64,000 nt of DNA from Mactra quadrangularis (lineage: Eukaryota; Mollusca; Bivalvia; Venerida; Mactridae): contig CM046297.1 of assembly GCA_025267735.1 (NCBI GenBank), positions 12,274,515 through 12,338,514 on the forward strand, written 5' to 3'. Position 1 is the first letter of the stretch. The number at the start of each line of letters is the position of its first letter. A program made the position numbers and the translations under genes. Positions 24,213-38,960 of the stretch are shown piece by piece. Below the pieces are notes generated by a model, which saw only the letters and a list, made by a program, of their open reading frames with translations, did not search any database and was not told the DNA's origin.

Positions 24213-26849
24213 TCTAAGTTATAATTACCAAACGACAATGTTTGTCAAAGTTTCGCTTATCCTTTCATTGGTGAACGAATTATAAATATTTTGGTTTGAT
24301 GTCATGTCATTTTAATACAGATAATGATCTGTTCTGTTTTGCTCTGTACGATATTAAGATCTACGTTCGACTTCATAGCCAGTAAGACAGTTATATACAT
24401 ATTCGATCAAAATTTGTATAAAACGTAGTACTAACTTTTTTCTACCATGAAAATAAATGGTTTAAAGTCTACATTATTAGCAAATACCTATATGTTTTTG
24501 TACATGAAGAAGCCGACGATACTTCGCATGAGTCTGCTTCAGAATACCAGTTTACTTTGAGTTTATCTTAATCCTGATACATCGCTTACTGCAACCTTAG
24601 TTTTCTGGTTTTGAACTAATCTATGCTTAACTTATTGTCATGCGGAAGTAAAGTATTGATTCATTTTCTTTCTCGCAGCTTGAGATTCAAACATTCGTTG
24701 TGAATAACTCTACCATTTGTCTACTTGCAGGTAACCAGAGTAAAGCACTCCAAGATATATTTATAAAAGATTAGGGGTAATAGCTGAACAAGTTGATGTG
24801 CCAAATTACGAAGTCTACATTATAAATTACAATTACTCACTTATTTTCATACACTCACTAATATACATGACCAAAACGTCTAGATTGTATATCATTTACA
24901 TACATGTATATTCTTCGTTAAAACAATGTTTGTCTAATTAGCAATTGGAATCATTCCCATGATCGTGTTTAAACATCAAACAAAATTCAAATTGCGCTAT
25001 ACTAATACATTACCAACACTCAAAAAACAAAGTAAATTGACCGACACGAAAAACATTGTTCCTTAATTATACGTATTTTTTATTATACACTCTTGTATAT
25101 TTCTATCACAATCAATTTTTCCATTATTCCATTCCACTTCTTGTGGACGTGGTTACAATTATGAATTTATCGAACTATGAGATAGAGTGGTAAATGTTTT
25201 ATTTAAGTTAAATATATACATTGTAGTATATATTCTATGGAATATAAAATCAAATTGTGTAATTATTTTGTTATAGAATAAAACATAGGCTAGAGTTTAA
25301 ATGTGCCAACTGTTAACAACGAATTTCAAGGCACGCAACATTTAGTAAGCGCATCAAAAATAGTATTTAATTAAATGATCTGACTACTTAGTCATTTAAA
25401 GAATGTTAAAGCGCAATATTTACGCTCGCTTTGCAGAATGCATCTTCAATTAAACGCATCAACTTTAATAATCAAAGTACTGAAAGTACTGTTGGAAGGA
25501 ATTTTTGAACGATTTTAGGAGTTCAAAGTTACTATTTCGATATCCATCATCATATCTCTTTATCATTCATAATCGAATGTATTTCATATTTCATGCAAGA
25601 ATACATTACTGCTTTACCGTAACAGTGAAATTTTCTGATTTAATTTGCTATTTAGAACTCAAGTTTCTAATTTTTAGTTCAATTTCGACTTGGTCTAGTG
25701 TGAAAACTTCTGATTTTCCGAAATATAAGATGCGTTCATTTCAAGGTGCGGACGCATTTTTTTATTTATTTTTTTTGGATTTTAAGGTGCGAGAAATCAG
25801 ACGAACATAACGATTAATTTGTTGCGGTCTATTAAAAAAAAAACCAAAAAAAAAACCATTTATGAAACTCGCTACGCGCTGTCACTATACCTCTACGGAC
25901 ACCCATCTAAAGATTAACCTTTCATTTCGTTGCTTAACTTCGATAAATGTCCAGCGCTCTACGCTCTCGAAGTAAACCCCTGCTGAGATAAACGATCGTT
26001 CAAATTGTATATATATACAACCGTGTGGTAGATACTACTGCGCAATAATACAAAAACTTCTCTAAGTGCACAGTTAGAAAGTTGTTTGATTCATGTGTAA
26101 AAAAAACATTTAATATCATAATTTTAAGTATTTGTTGAAATTACTTTTTCAACTTATCTACTTTTGATAGTACACATATTTTTCTGCTGCACTACTTCTT
26201 GATCGCATTGACTCATTGATTTCTATTGAGTTGAAGGTGTTGTTCGTTCTTTTTCAAATTTCCAAGAGCGCTGACATAGAAAGGAATTCTTTGAAAAAGA
26301 ATTCCTTCCAAAAATAACAACTTAAATATAAATTCCCTAAAGGTTTGAAATAACTAAGATGAAACAACAAAGTTTATCTGTTGGTACGTTATGTTTGTTC
26401 TTTAAAGGAGTTTCGACCTTTACTTTCATAGATTAAGAATGAATTACAATAATTCAAAAGAATTAAAATATATTTGCAGTGAACATTACAAAACAAGCAA
26501 CAAGTCTTTAATTGTTACTGTATTCAATAATTTGCAACAGTTGTTGATTATGAAGTAAGAGACATTGATGATATCACCCTTGTAGACATTGGGTGAGTTG
26601 GAATGATTGTCGGTACTAACAAAAGCAACACTTCAAAGTAAAACTAAGTATTATGTTATCAAACAAAACAAATAAATGAATGTTCAAAGAAACTCACGAA
26701 ACTAATTGTAAAACTAATCATTCATAACACAAAATTGCCATTAAACTTTTACCAAAGTTTCCATAAGTAAAGTGCACCGAACATATTTTGTTTAATCATA
26801 AATTAAAAATCAGGTAGGTTTTGACAGAAAGTAAATTAATGAATAACGC
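24213..26849. other. Left-arm-specific sequence without counterpart
   Basis: The mirrored interval in the right arm (43.2-44.7 kb) is shorter and does not align convincingly. Features here are a GC-richer stretch at 25860-26005 containing CTCGCTACGCGCTGTC and CAGCGCTCTACGCTCTCG, an A run at 25831-25858, and a perfect 12-bp-arm hairpin AAGGAATTCTTT/AAAGAATTCCTT at 26281-26307. The 101-codon frame at 25505-25810 has no recognised content. Confidence 0.45.
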
Positions 26850-29800
26850 AACTAAGGCACATAACGCACGTACTGCACGTGTCGGATTAGATACATAGTT
26901 AGAAACCAGGTGCGTTAATGGTATTGTACTGTTTTTTATATATTAAATATGGATTGAATGAACAGCACTTTGATAATTAAAAACAAACAACGTATGTTCT
27001 GCTTTACTTCTAGTTATCAAACACAGACCTGTCTAAATGTCCAGACAGAGTTCCCTAATGCTGATTTAGCAATAGTTTTTATCTAATGAACTGTTTTCTG
27101 GTTAATTAATACTTGGAATACGATGTATTGTTTTATATAAAAACAATTTAAACATTCTTTCGGCATATGTTAAACTGTATTGGATCATGTTTAATAGAAA
27201 GAAATGGTTTCATGTGACGTACTTTGAACATTGACTCAACTATAAGAAAAAGACGACGAATTATTTGTACAAAGCTTTAATATGTTTCTATGATTTTGAT
27301 GATTAACCAAAGCATTTCAAAACAACATTTAACATAAACAGTGACGTGTTAAAAGAGACTTTATCACTTCAAACTTTTACTTGGGCGATAATAAACATAT
27401 ACATGTTGATTTTGAATATTTGAATATGATGTTATATTGCAAAGGAATATACATGTATTTTCATTATGCAAGATTTCAATATTTCTTACTAATGTAAATT
27501 TTTAATGTGAATATAATTTACAAGCGATGATTATACATTGCTTAGTATTTATCAAAACAAGTATTTTCTGACTTTACACACAACATTTTAAACTTGTAGT
27601 GTATTGTTTGCATGTGCATACTTAATCGTGTCTCACAATTCGTACAACTAAATTGTGAAAAATTGCTTACTCGATGTCCAATCCGACGCACGGTAGTATA
27701 GATGCAATAAACATTTGGCTTATGAACAACGTTAATAAATATAGCTGAACGTTTTATATAAGATGATTATTTATCTTCTTTCCGCCTAAATAATCACAGA
27801 TAAACTAAGCCGAGCGTAAAAGAGAGACATTTGGACACGCAGACAATCTAAGTGACCTGAACTGGTAAATGCAGTTAAAACTATAAACGCTGGCATTATC
27901 AGTACGTTTGGAACGATATTGTGGTTTTATTGCCATTTCATTTTTCCAAATAACCTCTGATTTTATGCAGAGTAAATGATATTTGCTGACACGAATGGAT
28001 GAGAAATACAATGGCGTCGTTGATGAATTGTATAGAAAAAAACAAAGCAGATGTTTATTTTCATCATGATTTCATGATATTATCTAGAATATGTTAAAAA
28101 TGAAACACATAGATAATATTGAGCTTCATAAATAAAACAGCATGGAATCTTCGAATAATTGCGATTACAGTATTAGATGGGTATATTCCATGATGATAAA
28201 CGAGTTATGTATAAATATGCAAGTAATTCTCGGATGATTCCGTTAAATCCATTCGAAGTATGGGTATGTCGAGGTGTAGGTTTTCAATCATGATTTATAA
28301 TTTATTAAAACTTTGCTAATAGTTTAGTAAAAGCATCGGTTATAAGCCCACTTGCATATATTTTTTTTATCATAATTGTTTGATTTTTTTAAGTACAAAA
28401 TCATAAGTTTTGCAAAAAGATAAAACTCTTTTATCATACCAATAATTACAATAATTAGTAATGAAAATGTAGAACTGACTCTCCTTTTGGATGTCCAAAT
28501 ATGTATAGCGATTTATAGTGTTTCTACATGTACTGACTCCTACGGTGTTAACATAACTTGTTACATCTCAAGTCAATAATTTGATATTTCTTTTTTGACA
28601 AAAACTGTATCATTTCTTAGATAGTATCATACATATATATGTTTCCGTATCATAAGTAATGTCATCATCATAGCTATTAATCATGTATGAAGCACATATG
28701 ATAGCAAACAAATTGTTAACACAATAACTATTGTGCCAACATTAACTTGATTTTTACGACAAATAATATTACGTATTTAACAGAGCTTTTGGCGCCAATG
28801 TCGACGACGTGTTATCTCCTATGTACCCCACATAAAAATCTAAAGATTTCATGAGCAAGATCTGCAGTAAATGTAAACATTACGTTGATAAAAAATGCAG
28901 TGTAAATATAATAAAGCAGACATGATGACTATATAATGTATTACATCATTAGACAGCTGTTTCTGTCAATTCTTTCCAATCAACATAACTAACATTATAT
29001 TATAACATCATGTCAATTACTTGTTATTAACGTCAAAGTATTAATGTTGTTCTATATACTTATCTACCTGTATCTTTGTATTCAATATCATGATATAATA
29101 CCCAAATGTCTTGCATGTAGGGATTCTACAGTTCCAATATTATCTATTGTTAAAGTACAGTCATCAAGTAAGAAATTATTTACGCTTTTATAAGCACATG
29201 ATATGCATTTCATTAAAACGCCAAGGATATCATATTTTGATCGATGCTAAACTAATTTTACGATTCAAGTAATTGAGTTCATGAGTAAAATATATGTTAC
29301 CTTCTTAAAAATGGTGTTCTTATTATATAATTTATCATTTCAGACGGTATGTCGGACTATCGTTGGGCTTGCTATCAAATAAATAATGTTGAATGCACAG
29401 TCTCACATCATATTTTTAATTATATTAACCTTGCACATAAAACGTAATTTTGGAAAGAAAAACAGATTCCTCTAACAAAAGCATTAACATGTCGTAAAAC
29501 CAGAATAAATAGTAGGGCACTGATATAAATCAATTGTATATTATGACATTACACTGGCAGCATACAGACAAAAAGTGTCGAATTGCAGAACTTGTTGCCG
29601 TAAAAATTGAAGAATTTCGCATTGTACTCAGACATTAATTTTCTTAAATCGAATCGCCTCTGTGTTTTACGCATAAACGTTAGGATGTTAAAAATCTGCA
29701 TTTTCGTACATTATAAATTAAAAAGAATAAGTAACTTGTCTGAGAGCAGTTCTTCATTACATAGATATCAGTTTCACAAATTTATCAAATCGCTAATTAA

Positions 29801-30234
29801 TGGTCTACACAATGAACACACTTGCTTCCGAATCAAAACTACAATTATCAAAGGAAAATATTACTATTTTTATCAACATTTATATCTCAACATTATACAT
29901 GTATTGTACAATACCATAACAAGCAATGTAAAGTGTGTTTTCTACGAACAATTTTATCTCCAATTAACACAAATGGGGATGAATAAGTGACATACTTCTT
30001 CTAATAAATGATACTTTTCCTTCATTTATACATTATAAAAACTTTAAAATAATTGGTATAAAATGTAAAATTTCATGTAGTTAAATGTCTTGTAAAACGT
30101 TCAAGGGATTTCATTTTCTAACAAGAAAGATGATAATGTGCATTCTTTGAAATATTACCAGAATAACTATCATGCCTAAACACCCTAATTAACGAGTACA
30201 ATCATATATTGTGCCAAACAATATGAATAAGTAA

Positions 30235-32360
30235 GTCTTTATTACAAGCATTTCTCTACAAAGATGTGTCAATAACTTATTTTCAATCATAATGATAAAT
30301 CATACAATTCAAACAGCCAAAACAATTCATCCAGACACAACAAACAGATAGCAACATTTCTATGACATGACTGAATGGAATTGAACAAAAGATACATTGT
30401 ATTCTATTGTACTTAGCAAACCACATTTACACTGCATTTATTATACGTACATGTATTCCATCAAGTTGGAAACACACCGATCAAAGTACAAATACCCTTA
30501 ATATTGACAAAGCAGTTTGAGTTCGACAATCTGCCGTCTTTTCCCACAAGTGAAAGTAAATTAGTATTGTTTTGTTTGAATTCAGGGAAAGTGAACATAA
30601 TCAAGCATATTAATATAAGCATTTAAAACAAAATACAAACTATTCAAATTCATATTTTTTATAGATACATACTTGCATAAAGTATATATAACTATATTTG
30701 TGTATTAATCACACAATAGGAGCAACTCATTATTTTCAATAACACAATTAAAGGTAATAATCAGTTTTATTGATTTCTTAACATTTTCTTCCATTGTGCT
30801 ATTTCGTACGCACTTTGGATAACCGTGTAAATGTTTCAGCCTTTATTTCAAAATACGTCATATTGAACTATTCTTTCTATTAAGTCTGATCCAGTTAAGT
30901 TTTACAGATGCCGTAAGAATGTTTAAATTGGTGGTTTTTTATGAAACAGTACATCATATACCAATGCTTAATCACTATTAAGGAACACTGTCTGGACATT
31001 TAGACAGATCTGTGTTTGATAACTAGTAGTAAAATAGAACATACGTTGTTTGTAACATAATCCATGTGCAATACATTCTACACATATTTTAAAATAAAAT
31101 AGCAGTACATCAACATAACCTCATCTGGTTCCTAATTATGTATCAAACAAGGGCACGAGCAATACGTGCATTGCATGCGTTGTTGATTTTAATAAATTAT
31201 TAGATGGTAAACGGTTTATTATTTCACTGTTAGTGAATGTCATCATTAATAGTACCTTCTTGTACAGTGCAACTTTGTATTGGCTTAATAAACGCTGGTA
31301 TACTGTTACAAGACATCTCTGCTGCTCTCACAGTATCTTCCAACACTTTCCGAAGCTTATTTAATGTATCTGTTGTACTTTTCAATTCATTTATAAAATA
31401 TTGTATCAGTTATTTTAACAAATAGTACCGAACGTTGTTTGACAAAAGAAATTTTAAGAAAACTGACCATTCATACCGAAAGGTATTTTACTACAAATTA
31501 TTTTCAAATAGGTAAAATAGTTCGAATCTGATTTTGCAACTACATTGTAGTGTAGATATCTTATTTTTTTCTTTAAACTTTGGTGGGCAATTGTGCTCCT
31601 AAAACAGGAATATGAAATGAAGGATTTTGGAGAGCACCGTACATCGTAAAATGAAAAAGACAGATGTACTGTTTCAAATAAATGCATTTATTTTCTCAAA
31701 TCCATTGATCTTTTTTTTTCGTGGGTGGAAGTTTTAATTACTAACTATTGAGAGATGTGACCCAAACTTCGCTGTCTATATTTTGTTAAAATTACATTTG
31801 CGTGTTTTGAACATCTTGCTGTACTTTACACAAGACTGGGCATGGTAGTGCGACGACGTGCAGCGGTTTAAGACATCTAATACTTCTTAAACTGTTCTGT
31901 AAAAATGGTTTAAACAGTGTAGTTAAAATATATTTTAGCTTAGCAAAATTACGCTATTCATTCTAAACTTTGTCGCCATTCATTGATCACATAAGCGTCG
32001 TACCTTAGAACGAAACAGTGGAATGCAAATCAATCAGCCCCATGTGTTAAATCAAAAGCTATGATTGAACCTCCAGGACCGAAATGTCAGTTACTTTATT
32101 ATATTGCACTGTTTCTCCAGGTATATGTAAGTATATTTATACCGTCTACTGCAATGCTGACATAATCTGAAATACTTGCACTGATGGATCCATATCATAT
32201 GAAAATAATAACATACATAGTCAATGCTTTATTACAAGATATGTCTTTGTAAATAATGGTTATTTTTTTTTATTTCCACATCTTGACAAATAATGTGAAA
32301 AGTCGTTTTCTCAGCCATAACAATGCACCCAGACATAACAAACAAGAACCATCATATTTT
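30235..32360 (+). repeat. Partial direct unit (blocks X, G, K, X)
   Basis: Block X at 30235-30460 (with CAATTCATCCAGACACAACA) matches 46140-46330. Block G at 30895-31190 (GATGCCGTAAGAATGTTTAA through TCTGGTTCCTAATTATG) matches 37290-37620 and 42805-43130. The end of block K at 31685-31770 (TTTCGTGGGTGGAAGT) matches 38760 and 44980. A second X fragment lies at 32225-32360. The first part also pairs with the inverted sequence at 39.05-39.98 kb, so this segment belongs both to the direct series and to the inversion. Confidence 0.65.
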
Positions 32361-33659
32361 TCAATCATCACTGACACAAGTGAGCGAGACTTAATTATGG
32401 TACCTAGATACAGTTTATACGTGCACAACTTTTACAAGTTTATACATGTATATTCTTACAATATCAACCTAAGTTGTAGCTTTATGCATGAATACAATAT
32501 ACTCATATACTAAGTGTTTTCCTATATTTAGCTTTGGTGATATAAATGTACATAAACGAAATGTAAAAACGAAATAATCAATTTACATTTTGTAAATCTG
32601 TTCCATAACACTCTGATATTAGTATGTAGGTAGATATAAAGTTTATTTAACAAACTCTAGTCGTGAAGATGCATTGAAAAAAAAACCTAATGACAAGACT
32701 TAGTTCAATTTTAGAATATGTAGATAATATGCTTCGTTTATACGCTCTAGTGTATGGGGTCCTTCGATATATTTTAGGACAAAGTAACTTACAATTATTG
32801 TATCCGATGTCAATGTTGTCGAAAATGACATTTTCTGACAAATACTGACATTTCGTGAAAATTTCAAGAAATTTTATATTGGCTCTTGTAAAATGATTTG
32901 TGTATTTTACCGCTGAAAGCATTTCTTAATATAGAAATATTACGTCACTTTGATTTTCATCAGCGTTGTTTTATTTTACGAACAGGTGTTCTTCAAATAT
33001 AATTCAATAGCAAAAGTACTTATAAAATTGTATTAAAGAGATACAAATATCTATAAATTCTAAAACAACTATATCATAATTTGAACAATCATTTTCTTAT
33101 TTGACAATTTTAGAGAAAATCGAATGAATTGAATGATAACAACCATGAAAATATTCAAAGTTGGTTTTCCTATATATAGCTCAAATTATTAGATATTTAA
33201 CAACAAATTACCCTCTAAGATAAAATCACTACAGCAATATTTTGCATTCTATTGGTTATATATTCAAGTAGTGAATGCAGTGTTGTAGAATGTATTAAAT
33301 AATATCAACATTTTACAAATCTTAGTAATCTCAACTATTTCCTGTTTCTATTTTTCACAATCATAAGTACGAGTAATGTTTCCAATTACGTTTGCATATT
33401 AGTGAATTATTGATGAAACGATGCTGAAATTATCATCGCAAATAAGGTTACTTTTTAAAATAGCCAATGTTTATGTCAATGATTACTTCTTCAAGAATCC
33501 CAAAACATAATATTTACAATTTTGCAAACAATTTCAGTTCCTAAAATTGTGCATTGCATGTTATGTACTTTAAAACTTGTCTTGTTGAATTTATCTTATT
33601 CGTCTTCTAACAGAATTATTTGTGAAAACTTAACGTCCTATCATCCTAATATTAGTATT
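32361..33659. other. Spacer of the inverted duplication, unannotated part
   Basis: AT-rich sequence with no block from the repeat series and no gene. The 91-codon minus-strand frame at 32647-32922 has a fairly balanced composition but matches nothing I know. Confidence 0.45.
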
Positions 33660-33957
33660 GTGGGAGTAGTAGTCCAATGGTTGGACGCGCTTAGGGATCG
33701 AGAGGTCCTGGGTTCGAACCCCACTAGGGGCACTGCTAATTTCCTTGAGCAAGAAATTTACCTGAGATTGCTTTACTCCACCCTGGTGTAAATGGGTACC
33801 TGTGAGGATCATGCACTGTATGTTGTGGCTGCAATATGTGCCGTATGTTAACAGTGGGTGTGTGACTCGATGATCGGGGAAGTTAATGTCAAGAGTCGAC
33901 TGAATAGTGAAACTAATTGTAGACGTCCAAAACCTTTGCTTTAACTTTGCTTTTATT
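33660..33957 (+). mobile_element. tRNA-derived SINE (group 4)
   Basis: The A box is TAGTCCAATGG (33670-33680) and the B box GGTTCGAACC (33711-33720). The head is followed by GGGGCACTGCTAATTTCCTT, GAGCAAGAAATTTACCTGAG and TTTACTCCACCCTGGTGTAA, then ATGGGTACCTG; I recall such a central part in several invertebrate SINEs but cannot name the domain with confidence. It shares no tail with groups 1-3. A target duplication was not found. The plus and minus open frames across it are incidental. Confidence 0.85.
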
Positions 33958-34321
33958 GTTGAACATGCAATGTAAACATATTTTTTTTAAATTAACTTTA
34001 GTAAAATGCTTAAGAATATTATTTTTTTTAGTTTTGTAAATAGTGTGTTTAAATATTGTAAGCATGTTTCATGACACGGATAGTACGGAATATATTGTTC
34101 AGTTAACACATTTGAGATACCTAAACCAAAACAAGTTTCTCTTAAAGTATATGCATACGAACTGTTTAATTTAGGAACTATATTTTTTTTTATTTCACTT
34201 TAAATACATACCGTAGTTGATTGTTGCTGGCTCACGAATAATTGCTGCAAAGTTGATACAAGTTACAGTCTGATTCATTGAAACTACGAATGAATAATAC
34301 AATACAGTCTAAAGCAACACT

Positions 34322-34560
34322 ACTGACTTATGTTTGGTTGTTTGTTTGGTTTAACACCGTAGCAACACATTGTATAGGTCTCAAACGGCGGTCAGTCAAC
34401 CTACTCACTCCTCCTTGAAAGGCTAAATCTCTGGATTTAGCTGTTTACCAACTCCTAAGCGCATGCTTTCGTCAGTGACTTACAGCTGCCCTACATAATT
34501 AAAAATCATTGGTAGGAGGAAGAATGGCCGTAGAAATAATTTCATGAACCACTGACTTAT
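34322..34560 (-). mobile_element. 5'-truncated SINE (group 3) with perfect 10-bp target duplication
   Basis: The body 34332-34550 is the reverse complement of the 3' two thirds of the copy at 44263-44545: TCATGAAATTATTTCTACGG-type sequence, the GGAGGAGTGAGTAGG region and the CGGTGTTAAACCAAAC-type 3' end are all present. ACTGACTTAT is repeated at 34322-34331 and 34551-34560, directly at both ends, so the copy inserted already truncated. It lies in the spacer just before the direct unit at 34.92 kb. Confidence 0.92.
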
Positions 34561-34919
34561 AAAATGATCGTAAACAATGCTTTACTGTATATAACTGTGT
34601 CATGTCAAAATGAACATGTTATACTTGAAATATTATTTGTCTCTAAAAACAATAAACCAAAGTAATTACTTTACAATATTGCATGACAAAACGTACAGTT
34701 AATTGATAGTAAGCATGTGTCACTGTTTTGTCAGATATCATGGCATGTGGAAATATATTATTTCACGTTTGTATGTTCTCATGTTCACATACTCACTTTG
34801 AAGAAAGTACAACATAATATTTCACCCAACATAAACATACGTATAAAAACTACTACCTAAATTAATACTTTGAGTACGCTTGTAAAATAATGGGGATTTA
34901 TCTTCCAATGTCTTAAAGT

Positions 34920-37900
34920 AACATGTTCTACAATTTGACACCATCTGACAGTATGTTGCCAGAGTTGTGTCATATTATAAAATTGATTTATATCATTGCC
35001 ATTCTTTTTTGTTCTGGTTTTACATATTATTGTTGTTGTTGTATACGCATTTTACTTTCAAGAAAATAATTCTTATGAGCAAGTGATATTCTGCGCAAAA
35101 ACAATTAAGTATTATAATATTGACAAAATTATTTTAAAAGCATATAATGATAATGGCATATATATTTGAGGTGCAAACAAGAACCGACATATACACAATA
35201 TACACACACCTTAGTAAACATTATAAACGTTATAATACTGTTATTGGCATCAAATAAAAATACGTGATTGTAAATGCAAACCTGTGCAGCATTTATAAGA
35301 TGAATGCAATCATGATCATGATAGCCAAGTCATGCAGTATTCAAAAGATATTAAATCTAAATAAAATTGTCCCAAAGTGCCCGCCTTATCAGTTGACGAC
35401 TGCTGTAGTTACAACATAATCTGTTCTAACAGTATTGTGTCTGAACGTAATAAGTATAAGACATTATTCATAATAAGATATCAAATATAAAGATACAGGT
35501 AGATAAGTATATAGAACAACAAAAATACTTTGACGTTAATAACAAATAATTGACATGATGTAATAATATAATGTTAGTTATGTTGATTGGTAGGAATTGA
35601 CAGTAACAGATGTCTAATGATGTAATACATTATATAGTCATCATGTCTGCTTTATTATATTTACACTGCATTTTTTATCAACGTAATGTTAACATTTACT
35701 GCAGATCTTGTTCATGAAATCTTTAGATTTTTATGTGGGGGTACATATGAGATATTCTATCGACATCGGCTCAGTGAATATGTAAAATTATTTGTCGTAA
35801 AAATGAAGTTAATCTTGGCGCCATGTTTGTTTATAATTCATATTGAGTCTTGTACTTACGATTTTTGCTACCAATTGTATAACATGCATTTTGCATTCCT
35901 CAAGATATATCATATTATTGAAATAGTTGCACCTAAATTTGAATATCTTTACCAAGTACCAGTTTTGACATGTTATATTTTGCAATATTTTTTTACTAAA
36001 ACAAGTTCAGTATCTAATTACTAAATATTTTGAATATTCGTATGACCCGAAGTTAATATATAAAGGAAGAAAAGGTATGCCATGATAAGAATAATTCATT
36101 GTGAATAATGTTTTAAATCATAACTCAACACCTACACATTGAAATACTTATCCGTATTATTGACAAGAACTATTTATAAAGCTTTTATTTTTTGCCAAAC
36201 ATACTTGAATGGTTATCGTAACTTACGGACCTTGTTTTGTACATCATATTTTATTTTATCATCACGAAATATATTCAATGATCATCTTTCAAGAATTTAT
36301 CATCTTTTTTATTTACGAACTTTGATATTATCCATGTATTTAATTTTTAAACAAATAAAAGATATCACCAAATAATATGAAGAAACTAAACTTCTGCTTT
36401 GTTCTTTTCTTTTCAAGTAATCAATCATGGCATTTTATTTCTCATTCATTCGTGTCAGCAAGCATCATTTTGATCTTTTCTGAAATCAGAGGTTATCCGG
36501 AAAAGTACATTGCATAAAAAGTAATTTCATTCCAAACGTGATGATATTGACAACGCTAGTTTTAACTGCATTTATCAATTCGGGTCAGTAAGATCGTATG
36601 CGTGACCAAATGTCTGTTGTTTACACTCGGCTTAGTTTATATGTGATTATTTAGGCGGAAAGAAGATAAATAAGCATCTTTCATAAAAACGTTCAACTAT
36701 TTTCTTATTAATATTGTTTAAAGGCCAAATATTTATTTTATATATCCTATGGTGCTGCGTTTTTTACCTAAATTTATCAAATCTTTTAAATAAAGCTGTT
36801 ACATACAATACATTGTATGTTGTTACATGAACGTTTAGTTCCAGGTTTGTTTGAAACAATGACATAGTTGTAAGCAATAGTACATTATATTTAATTAAAA
36901 ATCAGCCAATTGATATTATAAAATGCATTTTCTAATGTTCGTTTTATAATGAACTTATCTAATGACATTGGTTATTTTAAAAGCACTTAACACATGCCGA
37001 GACAATCGATAAATATATTGAAATTATTGTATAATACATTTTCTATCTAAAATTATTAAACTTTGAATAAAGATTTGAAAGAATACAAATGAAATAACAT
37101 GAGATATTTTTGTCAATTTTAACAAATTAAACATATCTAATATCACATTTACATTTATAGCATTTGATGAATCATGAAAAGAATAATTTAACATAAATAT
37201 AAAAAAATCTATTTTGCAAACTGATAATTGACTTAATTTCTGAATACGTCATATCTTAACATTTTTCTATATAACGCTAACCACACAAGTCTTACAGATG
37301 CCGAAAGAATGTTTTAATTAATTAGTGTTTTATAAAAAAAAACAATACATCGTATATAAAATATTAGTTAGTTAGAAAACAGAGTAATACATTAAAAACG
37401 AAGTTTTAACTACCGTTAGTGAACAAAGTATGGACATGTGGACGGGTCTGTGTTTGAAAACAAAAAAGATAGCGCATTGTGTGTTACATCACCCACGAGA
37501 AATCTGGTGAAATCAAATTTATAAAAAAATAGTACAATGTACTTGAAAATTAGCAAATCGGATTCCCAATTATGTATTTCCATGGGCACATGAAGTACGT
37601 GCATTTTATGCGTTAATATTGAGTTTTTCCAGCAAAAGGAAACTTTTCGTTACTTAGATTTTTATGCGCTTGAATATTTTTAAGCATATATTAGATATGT
37701 TTTAAATTTTGAAAAAAAATCAGAATATTTAAAATATAATTCATTTGTTTGTTTATTCCATTTGATACATTTACCACGGGTTTTTATTTTGGTTTGTTAT
37801 ATGCCAATGATGCGTTCATATCACTTACTTTTTGTTTGAACAGTTTCATCAGTATGACTTTTTCTTCATGTAACAACTGTTGTTTATCATTAAACACCGA

Positions 37901-38960
37901 GTACTTGGTTGTTTTCTTCACTGTTATTGCATTATTTGCTTATTATTTATTTATTATAGTATCATACAAACAAACGTATTTATTTTCATAATTCTTTTTT
38001 TATTTTAATCTTTGAAAGTAAACGATAAACAATTGGTCGGCAATTAAGTGCAACATTGAGCATTAACACAGGAATATCATTGTGGCATTGTAATTAATAT
38101 TCATGCAACTGTTTGTTGCTTTTACAATGCACTTGTTGTTCCTCTTTGAAGAAAGGTACGATTTGACATAATACGCGTTTTACATCAAGCCACAGGTTTT
38201 GTTTCTGAATGTGTTTGTTAAACAGTTTATCCTAACTGATCAATTCAAGGTTGCCTGATCAGCTTACGTGGACTAGGTTATCCTTCAATAAAAAACAACA
38301 TTCGCTTTCGGAAGTTTATTACAAAATATAAACGAATGTTTAGAGAAGCATGATCCGACGCGACCATTAGTCGAACTTATATCGCCGGTTACGGAGATCA
38401 GCTTAATACACACTTGGCCAGCTAAAAAGCTACAAAATAGTTTTGCATCATTTTGAAATGACTAGTTTGAGAAATCAAGATTTAACTGTATCAACTAAAC
38501 AAATACTAAACCTTCAAAATGCATTTCTATTGGAAATACACAATAACTTGCCAAGAGCAATTTGTCTGTTCCTAATCTACATTTACGACATAATGTTCAT
38601 GAAGGAGTCTAGACAGTGTAACAATGTCGTAATACGAAATATATAATTAACACTTGTAGATAAAAGAACCATTCTATTACACAAAAGAATGTACCATTCA
38701 CTTGTATACATATCGTAAACTGTCAGTTGTGTTATATCAAATAAATAACTGACATACTGTCTTATATCTATTGATCTTTTTGTTCGTGGGTGTAAATTCT
38801 AATTATAAGACAGTGAAAGATGTAACCCATACCATAGTCTCAATAATTTATATTTCTTCATTTGCAATCCAGAATTTCTTGCTACATTTTTTACTTATAA
38901 GAAGTAACATCAAACGGTTGGTACAAAAAGTATTGCTAAAGATATTGCATATGCTTGTGT
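34920..38960 (+). repeat. Direct unit B of the ~6-kb series (blocks M-N-P-G-K)
   Basis: Blocks M (34920-35035), N (35465-35880), P (36430-36705), G (37290-37620), a G-K linker (37760-38160) and K (38580-38835) recur in the same order and strand in unit C with offsets of about 5.5-6.2 kb. They also occur, inverted, in the left arm. Divergence is about 10-20% by eye with indels. Small open frames in it (for example 35686-36024 and 36139-36375) are disrupted in the other copies and are not genes. Confidence 0.85.

Larger units (their letters stand above)
18310..31690 (-). repeat. Left arm of a large decayed inverted duplication
   Basis: Read on the minus strand, blocks in this arm reappear in order in the right arm. 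Pairs seen: 18310-19060 with 48270-48870; 20280-20705 with 47465-47890; 21494-21740 with 46555-46784; 23150-23235 with 46140-46330; 23690-23960 with 44765-45025; 26850-27185 with 42805-43130; 27740-28025 with 42170-42445; 28700-29130 with 41075-41460; 29515-29690 with 40495-40700; 30000-30460 with 39590-39980; 30895-31010 with 39345-39460; about 31645 with 39110. Sums of paired positions drift smoothly from about 67.1 to 70.8 kb, as expected of one inversion axis with later indels. No coding constraint was found in the aligned blocks. Confidence 0.85.

Noticed and set aside
33660..33735. Possible tRNA gene
   Set aside because: A and B boxes are present, but the sequence continues into a SINE body and a normal acceptor stem cannot be closed. 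The same holds for the heads at 2422, 16623, 44263 and 54336.
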